Shown here in pieces: positions 9,731 to 21,770 of a DNA stretch of 33,804 nt. How positions within the stretch are numbered: the stretch's first letter is position 1; every line of letters begins with the position of its first letter. Origin of the DNA: Myxococcales bacterium (GTDB taxonomy: Bacteria; Myxococcota_A; Polyangia; Haliangiales; Haliangiaceae); assembly GCA_011526095.1 (NCBI GenBank), contig WYBA01000048.1:1-33804 (forward strand), written 5' to 3'. A model generated the notes under the pieces. That model was not told where the DNA came from. It made no database searches and saw only the letters and a program-made list of their open reading frames with translations. Position numbers and translations under genes: made by a program.

Positions 9731-10560
9731 TAGAGATCGACCAGCTCGAACCGGTCGACCGGCTCGCCCAGGAACCGCGGCGCGATCTCGTCGAGGCGCG
9801 ACGTGTCCGTCGCGAAGCAGCGCAGCGTGCCCGGCGCGCCGCGGCGGTTGTCGCCCGGCGCGTGGAGCGCGGCGCGCGCGGCCTCGGCCATCGCGCTCGC
9901 CGAGTCGACGATCGCGACCGCGTGACCGGCGACGGCGCGCGCGGCGCGATCGAGCACCGGCGCGAGCAGCGGGTAGTGGGTGCAGCCGAGGACGAGCGTG
10001 TCGAGCGCGGGGTCCGCGGCGAACAGCTGCGTCAGGTAGCGGCGCGCGACCGCCTCGGCGATCTCGTCGTCGGTCCAGCCCTCCTCGGCGAGCGGCACGA
10101 GCAGCGGGCACGCCAGCGTCGTGACGACGACGCCCGGATCGAGCGCGGCGAGCGCGCGCTCGTAGGCGCCGGAGCGGATCGTGCCGAGCGTGCCGATCAC
10201 GCCGACGCGCCGGTTGCGGGTGGCGCCGAGCGCGGCGGCGGCGCCGGGGTCGACGGCGCCGATGACCGGGACCGGGCTCGCCTCGCGCAGCGCGGGCAGC
10301 GCGTTGGCCGAGGCGGTGTTGCACGCGACGAGCACGAGCTTGACCCCGTGGTCGAGCAGGAACCGCTGGCAGGCGAGCGAGTAGCGCTCGACCGTGCGCG
10401 GGCTCTTGGCGCCGTACGGCACGCGCGCGGTGTCGCCGAGGTAGACGAGGTCCTCGCCCGGGAGCGCGCGCCGGACCGCGCGGACCACCGTCAGCCCCCC
10501 GACACCGGAGTCGAAGACGCCGATCGGACGACGTGCAGAAGCGGGCTCAGGCTCGGTCAT
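9730..10560 (-). CDS. murI: Glutamate racemase
   Basis: Cofactor-independent racemase that makes D-glutamate for peptidoglycan in the cytoplasm. The 276-residue product has the usual length. [10 protein letters not shown] (residues 16-25) carries the conserved Asp/Ser, ACNTASA contains the first catalytic Cys (Cys80), and GCTHYPLL contains the second (Cys192). The [15 protein letters not shown] block is also typical. The C-terminus ends ...FELVDL directly at the 10-bp repeat array, so the stop codon belongs to the array. The ATG at 10560 is preceded by GGAA seven bases upstream. The upstream 98 bases contain short inverted repeats (10578-10584 with 10615-10621; 10591-10595 with 10606-10610), which may fold the leader. 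Confidence 0.97.
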   Translation of the reverse strand: MTEPEPASARRPIGVFDSGVGGLTVVRAVRRALPGEDLVYLGDTARVPYGAKSPRTVERYSLACQRFLLDHGVKLVLVACNTASANALPALREASPVPVIGAVDPGAAAALGATRNRRVGVIGTLGTIRSGAYERALAALDPGVVVTTLACPLLVPLAEEGWTDDEIAEAVARRYLTQLFAADPALDTLVLGCTHYPLLAPVLDRAARAVAGHAVAIVDSASAMAEAARAALHAPGDNRRGAPGTLRCFATDTSRLDEIAPRFLGEPVDRFELVDL

Positions 10561-10631
10561 GGGCGTTCCGGATTGAGACGACGTGGCGCACCGGCTGATC
10601 GAATTGCCGGGAAAACGTCGTGCTCACGAGA

Positions 10632-10664
10632 GGTTGTTCCTCGGAACGGTTCCGAGAATCAACC
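10632..10664. terminator. Inverted repeat in the murI upstream region
   Basis: Core arms CTCGGAAC (10640-10647) and GTTCCGAG (10649-10656) are exact complements, and outer arms GGTTG (10632-10636) and CAACC (10660-10664) extend them with a short internal mismatch. It overlaps the stop codon of the small minus-strand ORF, so it could terminate that transcript, or act as an operator for murI. Confidence 0.5.
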
Positions 10665-10913
10665 CCGCCGGCGACGAGTCGGGCGGGCGCGGCGCGCCTG
10701 CGCGGCCGCGACCTGGCCCTCGTAGGCCCAGAGAAGTTGCAGGAATGTCGCCGGCTTCTGCGGCATCCGGGCGTAGAGCGCGGAGATCCCGGGGAAGCAC
10801 GCCTCCGCCATGGGGAGCTGACGCTCGGTGATACGGCCCTGCACGGTGCCGCTCGCCTGAGCACGTGCCGTACCAGCGTGCTTGACCCCGCGTTTGGCGG
10901 TGGGTAGGTACAC
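10659..10913 (-). CDS. Possible small protein of 84 residues, unknown
   Basis: An open minus-strand frame from GTG 10913 to TGA 10659. The stretch after an internal ATG at 10811 (50 residues) has strong G/C third positions and ordinary protein-like composition, including [18 protein letters not shown] and [13 protein letters not shown], then an Arg-rich tail. The upstream 34 residues are less convincing in codon use, so the true start may be GTG near 10841 or ATG 10811. I do not recognise a family. It could equally be a remnant of a longer gene. The frame overlaps the candidate promoter of the divergent HD-domain gene. Confidence 0.4.
   Translation of the reverse strand: MYLPTAKRGVKHAGTARAQASGTVQGRITERQLPMAEACFPGISALYARMPQKPATFLQLLWAYEGQVAAAQARRARPTRRRRG
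10882..10910 (+). promoter_or_regulatory. Candidate sigma-70-type promoter for the HD-domain gene
   Basis: TTGACC (10882-10887), a 17-base spacer, then TAGGTA (10905-10910). The -35 matches five of six consensus bases and the -10 only the leading TA. Transcription would begin about four bases before ATG 10921, giving an almost leaderless message. Confidence 0.4.
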
Positions 10914-10920
10914 GGGTCCG

Positions 10921-12102
<1,182 letters not shown>

Positions 12103-12131
12103 GCGGTCACGGGCATTTGCGGCGCGGTTCG

Positions 12132-12217
12132 GTGAGCTACGCTGCACTTCGCCCGGGTGGCTGACACCCGCCGCACTGTGAGCCGCGCTGCACTTCGTCC
12201 GGGTGGCTGACACCCGG
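12132..12217. repeat. Direct duplication of a 46-bp unit containing a hairpin
   Basis: GTGAGC starts at 12132 and again at 12178; the units differ at a few bases in the first 40. Each contains CGGGTG-GCTGA-CACCCG (12154-12170 and 12200-12216), and the second copy extends to seven base pairs (12199-12217). It lies in the 169-base gap between the HD gene and the lipoprotein gene. It may be an extragenic palindromic repeat or a paired operator. Confidence 0.85.
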
Positions 12218-12271
12218 ACGGGGGCTGCGTGGCGGTCGATCGAATCGGGGCATCGTGCGTTGGACTCGGCC

Positions 12272-14347
12272 ATGCGAAGCCTCCTGGCGGTCGTCCTCGC
12301 CCTGGCAGCGTGCGGCGGGGAGTCCGGCCGGGCGCGGCGGGCGGAGGTCGGGCCGCGGCCGGGCGAGGCGCTGGCGCCGGGCGGGGCGCCCACGGTCGCG
12401 GCGACGGCGGAGGCCGCGGTGGCCCCGGCGCCGCCGCAGGCGACGGTCGAGGGCCGGCGCCGCGGCACGCCGCACTTCGGGACGATCACGGGCGTGGTGC
12501 TCGACGCGGACGGGACGATGGCGGTCAGCCGCGACGCGCTGGGCGGCGTCCGCGTGTGGCCGGCGCTCGACGGCTCGCGCGAGCCGCAGGCGCTCCCGGT
12601 GGCCGCGCCCGCCGCGCTCGCGATCGCGCGCCGCGACGACGGCAGCCTGGTCGCGGTCATCGACGGCAACGGCGTCTCGACCCTGCTCCGCCTCGACGCC
12701 GACGGGCTGGTCCTCGGCGCGGCCTCGCTGGCGCCCGACGTGCCGCTGGCCGGCGTCGTCGCGCTGCCCGGCGGCACGCGCGTGCTCGCCGTCCGCAGCG
12801 ACCAGCACCTGCTGCTGCTCGACGACCGCGGCGCCGAGCTGGCGCGCCTCGCCGCGCGCGGCGCGCGCGTCCTCGCCGTCCACGCCACCGCCGCCGGCGA
12901 CGCCGCGTTCGCGCTGCTCCGCCGCGGCGGCGAGGCGCCGACGTTCGAGGTCCGCAAGCTCGCGCTCGCCGGCGACCGCCTCGCGTGGGACGGCGCCGCG
13001 CACCCGCTGCCGCTGCCGCCCGCGCGCCTGCCGCACACGGTGTCCGCCGTGTCCCCCGATGGGGCCCTGCTCGCGTGGGTCGCGACCGACGCCTCGCAGC
13101 GCACCCTCGTCCAGATGATGCGGCTCGCCGACGGCGCGGCGATCGCGATCGACGGCGACGTCGTCCCGTCCGCCCCCGCGACCACGCTCGGCGCGTTCAC
13201 CGCGCCCGGCCGGTTCGAGCTCGGCGGCCAGGGCGGCAACGCCTGGCGCGTCGAGGTCGACGGCGCCACCGCCGCGGGGTACTCCGAGGCGCTGCCCGGC
13301 GGCACCACCCCGCCGGCGTTCGCCACAGGCGTCGTCGCCGCCGGCTACCACGGCCACCTCGTCGTCCGCCGCGGCGGCGAGGTCGCGCGGTACGTCGGCT
13401 ACGACGACCTGTCACCGAGCTCGGGCGCGCTCGCCGCCGACGGCCAGAGCGCCGCGTGGATCACGACCACCGGCGCCGTCGTCGTCCAGCGGTTCGACGG
13501 CCGCGCCGACGTGCGCATCAAGGGCCCGACCGACTGGTTCGGCAGCGCCGCGATCGTCGACGATCGCCACGTCCTCGCCGCGCGCAACGACGGCGCGATC
13601 GTGCTGTTCGACAGCGTCACCGGGCAGGAGCGCGCCGCGCTGCACGTCGCGACGTCGACGCCGTGGTTCCAGTGGAACCCGACGACGCGGCGGCTCGCCG
13701 TGATGCACGACGCGGGCGTGGTGTGGGTGCTCGAGGTCGACCCCGCGGCGGCCGCCCCGCTCGGCGCGCCGGTCGCGATCGGCGACGGCGCCCAGTCGTT
13801 CGCGCTGCTCGACCCCGCCGCCACCGGCGCGGTGCTCGTCACGATCGACGCCGCGCAGACCCGCCGCCGCTACACCGCCGCCGAGCTCGCGCGCGGCGTC
13901 ACCGCCAAGGAGATGCGCGACCGCGAGCCGGTCGGCGCCGCCGCGTGGTTCTACGACCGCGCCGGGATCGCCTACGTCCAGGCGGCGGACGGCGTCGAGC
14001 TGCGCGACGGCGACCGGGTCGTGCGCAAGCTCGCGATCGGCGCGACCTCGCTCGTCGCCGCCGCGCCCACCGGCGACCGCCTCGCGATCGTCGACGCGAC
14101 GCTCGCGGTCAAGGTGTTCGCCACCGACGGCGCGGCGCTGTGGTCGGTGGCGGGCGCGCGCGCGTTCCCGTCGGTGACCTGGTCCGAGGACGGCCGCCGC
14201 GTCGTCGTCGCGACGCCGGGCTCGGCCGCGGTGCTCGACGCCGCGACCGGCGCGCGCGTCGTCATCGCCGCCGGCTGGGCGTTCGGCGCCACCACGCGCG
14301 TGCCGCAGGCGTTCCCCACCAACCAGGCGCCGTCGTTCACGCCGTAG
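12272..14347 (+). CDS. Lipoprotein with beta-propeller (WD40/PQQ-like) repeats
   Basis: 691 residues from ATG 12272, preferred over GTG 12203 because it opens directly with a lipoprotein signal (MRSLLAVVLALAAC, lipobox Cys14). A Pro/Ala-rich tether follows to about residue 65. The remainder consists of repeated blade-like segments with Gly-Asp/Ser-x-Asp turns: GTITGVVLDADGTMAVSRD, LVAVIDGNG, RVLAVRSDQHLLLLDDRG, HTVSAVSPDGALLAW, HVLAARNDGAIVLFDSVTG, RLAVMHDAGVVWVLEVD and SVTWSEDGRRVVVATPG. This pattern is that of a propeller of seven or more blades, usually a protein-interaction platform. It would be anchored in the cell envelope. Partner unknown. It converges on the secretion-gate operon with 13 bases between stops. 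Confidence 0.8.
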   Translation: MRSLLAVVLALAACGGESGRARRAEVGPRPGEALAPGGAPTVAATAEAAVAPAPPQATVEGRRRGTPHFGTITGVVLDADGTMAVSRDALGGVRVWPALDGSREPQALPVAAPAALAIARRDDGSLVAVIDGNGVSTLLRLDADGLVLGAASLAPDVPLAGVVALPGGTRVLAVRSDQHLLLLDDRGAELARLAARGARVLAVHATAAGDAAFALLRRGGEAPTFEVRKLALAGDRLAWDGAAHPLPLPPARLPHTVSAVSPDGALLAWVATDASQRTLVQMMRLADGAAIAIDGDVVPSAPATTLGAFTAPGRFELGGQGGNAWRVEVDGATAAGYSEALPGGTTPPAFATGVVAAGYHGHLVVRRGGEVARYVGYDDLSPSSGALAADGQSAAWITTTGAVVVQRFDGRADVRIKGPTDWFGSAAIVDDRHVLAARNDGAIVLFDSVTGQERAALHVATSTPWFQWNPTTRRLAVMHDAGVVWVLEVDPAAAAPLGAPVAIGDGAQSFALLDPAATGAVLVTIDAAQTRRRYTAAELARGVTAKEMRDREPVGAAAWFYDRAGIAYVQAADGVELRDGDRVVRKLAIGATSLVAAAPTGDRLAIVDATLAVKVFATDGAALWSVAGARAFPSVTWSEDGRRVVVATPGSAAVLDAATGARVVIAAGWAFGATTRVPQAFPTNQAPSFTP

Positions 14348-14360
14348 CCGCGTCGCCGCG

Positions 14361-14876
14361 CTACATCGCGATCGCCAGCCGCGTCGCCGCCGCGATCGTC
14401 AGCCGCGTGTCGTCGACCCCGTCGAGCACCAGGTGCGCGGTCACGTCGAGCACCAGCGCCACCGGCGCCAGCTTGGGCACGATCCACAGGTGCGTCTCGA
14501 CCCCGCCGCCGAGCACCGGCGCGCGGTCGGCCACCGCCAGCCCGACGTCGCCGTGCAACGCCAGCGTCAGCCGCGGCCGCGACGCCGCCGCCTCGTGGAC
14601 GACGCCGAGCGTGAGCATCGCGTCGTCGGCGAGCGGATCGAGCACGATCTGGCGCGCCGCCGCGAGCACGCCCCACCGCCCGAACCGCCCGCCCGGCATG
14701 ACCTCCACGTGGCCGTCGAGGCGGTTGCGCGGCCGCTCGCCCTCGCCGGTGACGACGAGCGCGCCGCCGCCGCCGATCGACCACCGCACCGGCCGCGGCG
14801 CCGGCGCGGCCGCCTCGTCGGCGTGCGCCGTGCCCGCGCCGACCGCCACGCCGAGCATCACCACCGCCGCGCGCAT
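14361..14876 (-). CDS. Small exported protein, possibly beta-barrel
   Basis: 171 residues from ATG 14876, which shares its A with the TGA of the upstream export-gate gene (TGATG). The start MRAAVVMLGVAVGAGTAHADE is a classical signal peptide with cleavage after AHA (about residue 19). The mature part shows alternating hydrophobic strands (WSIGGGGALVVTG, LTLALHGDVGLAVAD, VALVLDVTAHLVLDG, LTIAAATRLAIAM) and ends in a hydrophobic residue run, as many outer-membrane barrels do. With about eight strands a small barrel is possible; this is inference. Translational coupling suggests it works with, or is made together with, the SctV-like protein. No named family recognised. Confidence 0.72.
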   Translation of the reverse strand: MRAAVVMLGVAVGAGTAHADEAAAPAPRPVRWSIGGGGALVVTGEGERPRNRLDGHVEVMPGGRFGRWGVLAAARQIVLDPLADDAMLTLGVVHEAAASRPRLTLALHGDVGLAVADRAPVLGGGVETHLWIVPKLAPVALVLDVTAHLVLDGVDDTRLTIAAATRLAIAM

Positions 14877-16767
14877 CACACCTGGATCCGCCCGGCCGCG
14901 CGCACGGTCACGCCCGCGGCCAGCTCGTGCGGCGCGATCACCGCGATGTCCGGCAGCTCCGGCGCGAGCAGCGCGCGCAGGTGGCGCCGCACGTCGCCCG
15001 ACGCCAGCACGACGCCCGGCTGCCCCGGCGGCAGCGCCGCGCGCGCCGCGCCGACGATGTCGCGCGCCAGCTCCGGCTCGAGCGCGAGCACCGGCGCGCC
15101 GTCGCGCTGCACGACCGCGCCGCGCAGCGCGTCCTCGATCATCCCGTCGACGGTCCACGCCGCCAGCGCCCCGCGCGGCGCGTGCACCGCCGTGATCTGC
15201 CGCCGCAGCCCGGCCCGCGCCAGCTCCGCGAGCGCGTCCGGATCGCGGTGCGCGCGCTCCGGCGCGCCGGCGAGCGCGCCCAGCACCGCGGCCAGCTCGC
15301 GCACCGAGACCTGCTCGCGCACCAGCCGCCGCAGCACCTCGACCAGCACCGGCAGCGCGATCACGCGCGGCACGATCTCGCGCGCCGCCGCCGGCTGGGT
15401 CACCGCCAGCGCGTCGAGCCGCGCCTGCACCGCGTCGAGCGTCACCAGCTCGTGGGCGTGGCGGCGCAGCGCGCGCGACGCCATCGTCGCCACCACCGCG
15501 GGCACGTCCGCGCCCTCGAGCGTCGCGTACTCGACCGAGATCCCGTCGAGCGCGAGCGCGGCCTCGCGCGGCTGCAGCCCGATCGCCGCGCGCACGGCCA
15601 GCGGCGGCACCGCGACGCCGAGCGCGTCGTAGACGTCCTGCCGCGCCTCGTCCAGCCGCTCCTGCACCGCCTGGCGCGCCGGCGCGCCGGCCAGCGCCGC
15701 CGCCAGCTCGCGGCCGACCTCGATCGACACCGGCGGCGTCGCGTCGGTCGCGACCGCGCCGCCCGCGATCACGACCGCGGCCGGCGCCGGCGCCACCGCC
15801 GCGGCGCGCATCGCCAGCACCCCGGCCGCGCCGCCGAGCAGCGCCGCGAGCCCGAGGAACGGCAGCGCCGGCAGCCCGGGCACCAGCGCGAGCACGCCGA
15901 GCACCACCGCCGCCGCCCCGACCGCACGCGGCTGGGCCGCGAGCTGCGCCACGACGTCGTCGCCGAGCGCGGCGTCGGCGTCGTCGCCCGCGACCCGCGT
16001 CACGAGCAGGCCCGCCGCCAGCGCGATCAGCAGCGCCGGCACCTGCACCACCAGCCCGGCGCCGACCGCGAGCACCGCGTACGTCCCGAGCGCCGCGTCG
16101 AGCGGCAGCCCGCGCTGGCCGACGCCGATCGCCAGGCCCGCGCCGAGCACGACCAGCACGACGAGCAGCGCGGCGATCGCGTCGCCCTTGACGAACTTCA
16201 TCGCGCCGTCCATCGCGCCGAACAGCCGCGCCTCGCGCTCGAGCGCCACCCGCCGCCGCGCGGCCTCGGCCGCGTCGATCGCGCCGGCGCGCAGGTCGGC
16301 GTCGATCGCGAGCTGCTTGCCCGGCATCGCGTCGAGCGCGAACCGCGCCGCGACCTCGGCGACGCGCTCGGTGCCGCGCGCGATCACGACGAACTGGAAG
16401 ATCGCGACGACGGCGAACACGACGAGCCCGACCGTGACGCTGCCGCCGGTGGCGTACGCGCCGAACGCCGCCACGACGCGGCCGGCGTCGACCTCGGTCA
16501 GCACCAGGCGCGTCGCGGCGACCAGCAGGCCGAGCCGCACCAGCGTCGCGATCAGCACCAGCGCCGGGAACGCGGTCAGCCGGCCCGGCGTGCGCACCGC
16601 CAGCGCCGCGGTCAGCATCACCGCCGCCAGGCCGATCGACGCCGCGAACAGCGCGTCGAGCGCCCACGGCGGCACCGGGCTGACGACGAGCAGCACCACC
16701 GCGACGATCACCGCCGCGATCGCCAGCTCGCCGGCGGACCACCGCCCCGACACCTCCGGCCGCGCCG

Positions 16768-16771
<4 letters not shown>
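14876..16771 (-). CDS. Type III secretion / flagellar export gate protein (SctV/FlhA family)
   Basis: 631 residues from TTG 16771, whose TTGA overlaps the sigma gene stop. The N-terminal half has about eight membrane helices (from about residue 14 to 315). Between helices 4 and 5 lies the family signature: ARFALDAMPGKQLAIDADLRAG (in pieces ALDAMPGKQ at 146-153, AIDADLRAG at 155-163), then FGAMDGAMKFVKGDAIA (184-200). The C-terminal cytoplasmic domain begins near PVSIEVGRELAA and ends IAVIAPHELAAGVTVRAAGRIQV (typical of the family, split here: IAVIAPHEL, VRAAGRIQV). FlhA/SctV forms a nonameric ring that receives substrates and uses proton motive force for export. Whether this one belongs to a flagellum, an injectisome or a needle-less system cannot be told from the window because no other export gene is present. 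A GTG at 16753 is an alternative start. Confidence 0.92.
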
Positions 16772-17757
<986 letters not shown>

Positions 17758-17882
17758 GTGCGGCGATCAGGCCACAGCGGCGTGATCTGCGCAATGCCGG
17801 CGACGCCCCCGCGGGCGCCGGGGCCGGGCCCCGACGACGCCGGTGCCGGCTCACCCCTCGCGTGTTACCGTGGAGGCAGGCC
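17758..17882. promoter_or_regulatory. Divergent spacer between sigma gene and ClpX-like gene
   Basis: A 125-base gap that must hold promoters in both directions. A short dyad GGGGC-CGG-GCCCC lies at 17820-17832. GGAGG (17872-17876) lies six bases before ATG 17883 and fixes that start. I found no convincing -35/-10 pair. Confidence 0.5.
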
Positions 17883-19037
<1,155 letters not shown>

Positions 19038-19081
19038 CGTTCCCTTGCCGCGGCACCTGTGGTAACCCCGCCGCGGAAGTC

Positions 19082-20356
19082 ATGGACAAGATCGTCGTCG
19101 AAGGAGGCTCGCGCCTCGCCGGGGAGATCAAGATCAGCGGCGCCAAGAACGCCGCGCTCCCCCTGCTGGCCGCGGCGCTCTTGCCCTCGGGCGCCTCGAC
19201 CTTCCGCAACGTCCCGCGGCTGCAGGACGTGGCGACGATGGGCAAGCTGCTGCGCCACCTCGGCTGCGAGGTCGACGCCCAGCCGGCCAAGCACCTGTGC
19301 CGGATCGAGCCGCCGGCGAAGCCGCCGCGCGGCAAGAGCCACTACGAGGCGCCGTACCAGCTGGTCAAGACGATGCGCGCCAGCGTGCTCGTCCTCGGGC
19401 CGCTGGTCGCGCGCTACGGCCACGGCCGCGTCTCGCTGCCCGGCGGCTGCGCGATCGGCGCCCGCCCGATCGACCAGCACCTCAAGGGCCTCACCGCGAT
19501 GGGCGCCAAGGTCACGCTCGAGCACGGCTACGTCGACGTGTCGTGCAAGCGGCTCAAGGGCGCCAGCATCGTGTGCGACGTCCCGACGGTGACCGGGTGC
19601 GAGAACCTGATGATGGCGGCGGCGCTGGCGCGCGGCCGCACGGTGATCGAGAACGCCGCGCGCGAGCCCGAGGTCGAGGAGCTCGCGCTGGTGCTCAACA
19701 AGATGGGCGCGCGGATCTCCGGCGCCGGCACGCCGATCATCACGATCGAGGGCGTCGACGAGCTCCAGCCGATCGAGCACGCGATCATCCCGGACCGGAT
19801 CGAGGCCGGGACGTTCGCGGTCGCGGCGGCGATCACCCGCGGCGACGTGCTGCTCGAGGGCGCCCGCCCCGAGCACATGGACGCGATCGTCGCCAAGCTG
19901 CGCGCCGCCGGCGCGACCGTCACCGCCGAGGCCGGCGGGCTGCGCGTGCGCGGCCCCGCCGAGGTGCTCCCGGTCGACATCACGACCCAGCCGCACCCCG
20001 GCTTCCCGACGGACATGCAGGCCCAGTTCATGGTCCTGGCGACGATGGCGAAGGGCCAGAGCGTCATCAAGGAGACGATCTTCGAGAACCGGTACATGCA
20101 CGTGCCGGAGCTCGGCCGGATGGGCGCGGACATCACCGTGTCGGGCCAGGTCGCGAGCGTGCGCGGCGGCAAGAAGCTGTCGGGCGCGTCGGTGATGGCG
20201 ACGGACCTGCGCGCCTCGGCCAGCCTCGTCCTCGCCGGCCTCGTCGCCGGCGGCAAGACCGAGGTGCTGCGCGTCTACCACCTCGACCGCGGCTACGAGG
20301 CGATCGAGAAGAAGCTGCGCGGCGTCGGGGCCAAGATCAAGCGAGTGAAGGCGTGA
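19082..20356 (+). CDS. murA: UDP-N-acetylglucosamine 1-carboxyvinyltransferase
   Basis: First committed step of peptidoglycan synthesis: transfers enolpyruvate from phosphoenolpyruvate to UDP-GlcNAc in the cytoplasm. The 424-residue product has the usual length. It begins [20 protein letters not shown], with the KNAALP loop (residues 22-27). The catalytic loop [16 protein letters not shown] carries Cys123, the residue alkylated by fosfomycin in the family, so the enzyme is expected to be sensitive. [10 protein letters not shown] and [14 protein letters not shown] are further signatures. It starts 44 bases after the ClpX-like gene and is followed two bases later by hisG, so the three may be cotranscribed. 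Confidence 0.98.
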   Translation: MDKIVVEGGSRLAGEIKISGAKNAALPLLAAALLPSGASTFRNVPRLQDVATMGKLLRHLGCEVDAQPAKHLCRIEPPAKPPRGKSHYEAPYQLVKTMRASVLVLGPLVARYGHGRVSLPGGCAIGARPIDQHLKGLTAMGAKVTLEHGYVDVSCKRLKGASIVCDVPTVTGCENLMMAAALARGRTVIENAAREPEVEELALVLNKMGARISGAGTPIITIEGVDELQPIEHAIIPDRIEAGTFAVAAAITRGDVLLEGARPEHMDAIVAKLRAAGATVTAEAGGLRVRGPAEVLPVDITTQPHPGFPTDMQAQFMVLATMAKGQSVIKETIFENRYMHVPELGRMGADITVSGQVASVRGGKKLSGASVMATDLRASASLVLAGLVAGGKTEVLRVYHLDRGYEAIEKKLRGVGAKIKRVKA

Positions 20357-20358
20357 CC

Positions 20359-21021
20359 ATGGCCGACCCCACGATGGACCCGCCCCGCCCGCTGATCGTC
20401 GCGCTGCCCAAGGGCCGCATCCTCGAGGAGACGGCCGCGGTGTTCGCGCGCGCCGGCTACGACCTGTCGCCCGCGCTCGGCAGCTCGCGCAAGCTGATCT
20501 TCGACTGCGGCCCGCTGCGCGTGCTGGTGCTGCGCAGCTCGGACGTGCCGACGTACGTGTCCCACGGCGCCGCGGATGTCGGCGTCGCCGGCAGCGACGT
20601 GCTCGACGAGCACGGCGAGGACCTGTACGAGCCGCTCGACCTGCGGATCGGCATCTGCCGGATGATCGTCGCCGAGCGCGCCGAGGCGCCGGTCGACGAG
20701 CGGTCGCAGGCGCACCTGCGCTACGCGACCAAGTACCCGCGCACGACCCGCGCCTACCTGCAGAAGAAGGGCCTCACCGCCGAGGTGATCGAGCTGTCGG
20801 GGGCGATCGAGCTGGGCCCGCTCACCGGGCTGTGCGAGCGGATCGTCGACATCACCCAGACCGGCGAGACCCTCAAGCAGAACGGCCTGCGCGAGATCGA
20901 CCTCCTCGGCGAGGTGTCCAGCCGCCTGGTGGTCAACCCGGCCAGCCTCAAGCTCCGGGGCGACGAGGTCGCGAGCCTGCTGAGCCGGCTCGAGGCCGTG
21001 GTAACGTCCCCGTCACCGTGA
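20359..21021 (+). CDS. hisG: ATP phosphoribosyltransferase, short form
   Basis: First enzyme of histidine synthesis, joining ATP and PRPP. 220 residues from ATG 20359, two bases after the murA stop; an in-frame ATG at 20374 is an alternative. [14 protein letters not shown] opens the catalytic domain, followed by [23 protein letters not shown] and, near residue 160, [23 protein letters not shown] (quoted in parts). There is no C-terminal regulatory domain, so this is the short type, which in known cases needs the HisZ subunit; hisZ is not in the window. GAAGG within the murA 3' end serves as ribosome site. Pairing murA with hisG is seen in other bacteria and is not metabolic. Confidence 0.95.
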   Translation: MADPTMDPPRPLIVALPKGRILEETAAVFARAGYDLSPALGSSRKLIFDCGPLRVLVLRSSDVPTYVSHGAADVGVAGSDVLDEHGEDLYEPLDLRIGICRMIVAERAEAPVDERSQAHLRYATKYPRTTRAYLQKKGLTAEVIELSGAIELGPLTGLCERIVDITQTGETLKQNGLREIDLLGEVSSRLVVNPASLKLRGDEVASLLSRLEAVVTSPSP

Positions 21022-21076
21022 GCGCAGCGAACGGACGCGCGGATCGAGGGATCCACGGCCCGACCGAGGTCCGGCC

Positions 21077-21769
<693 letters not shown>

Positions 21770-21770
21770 C

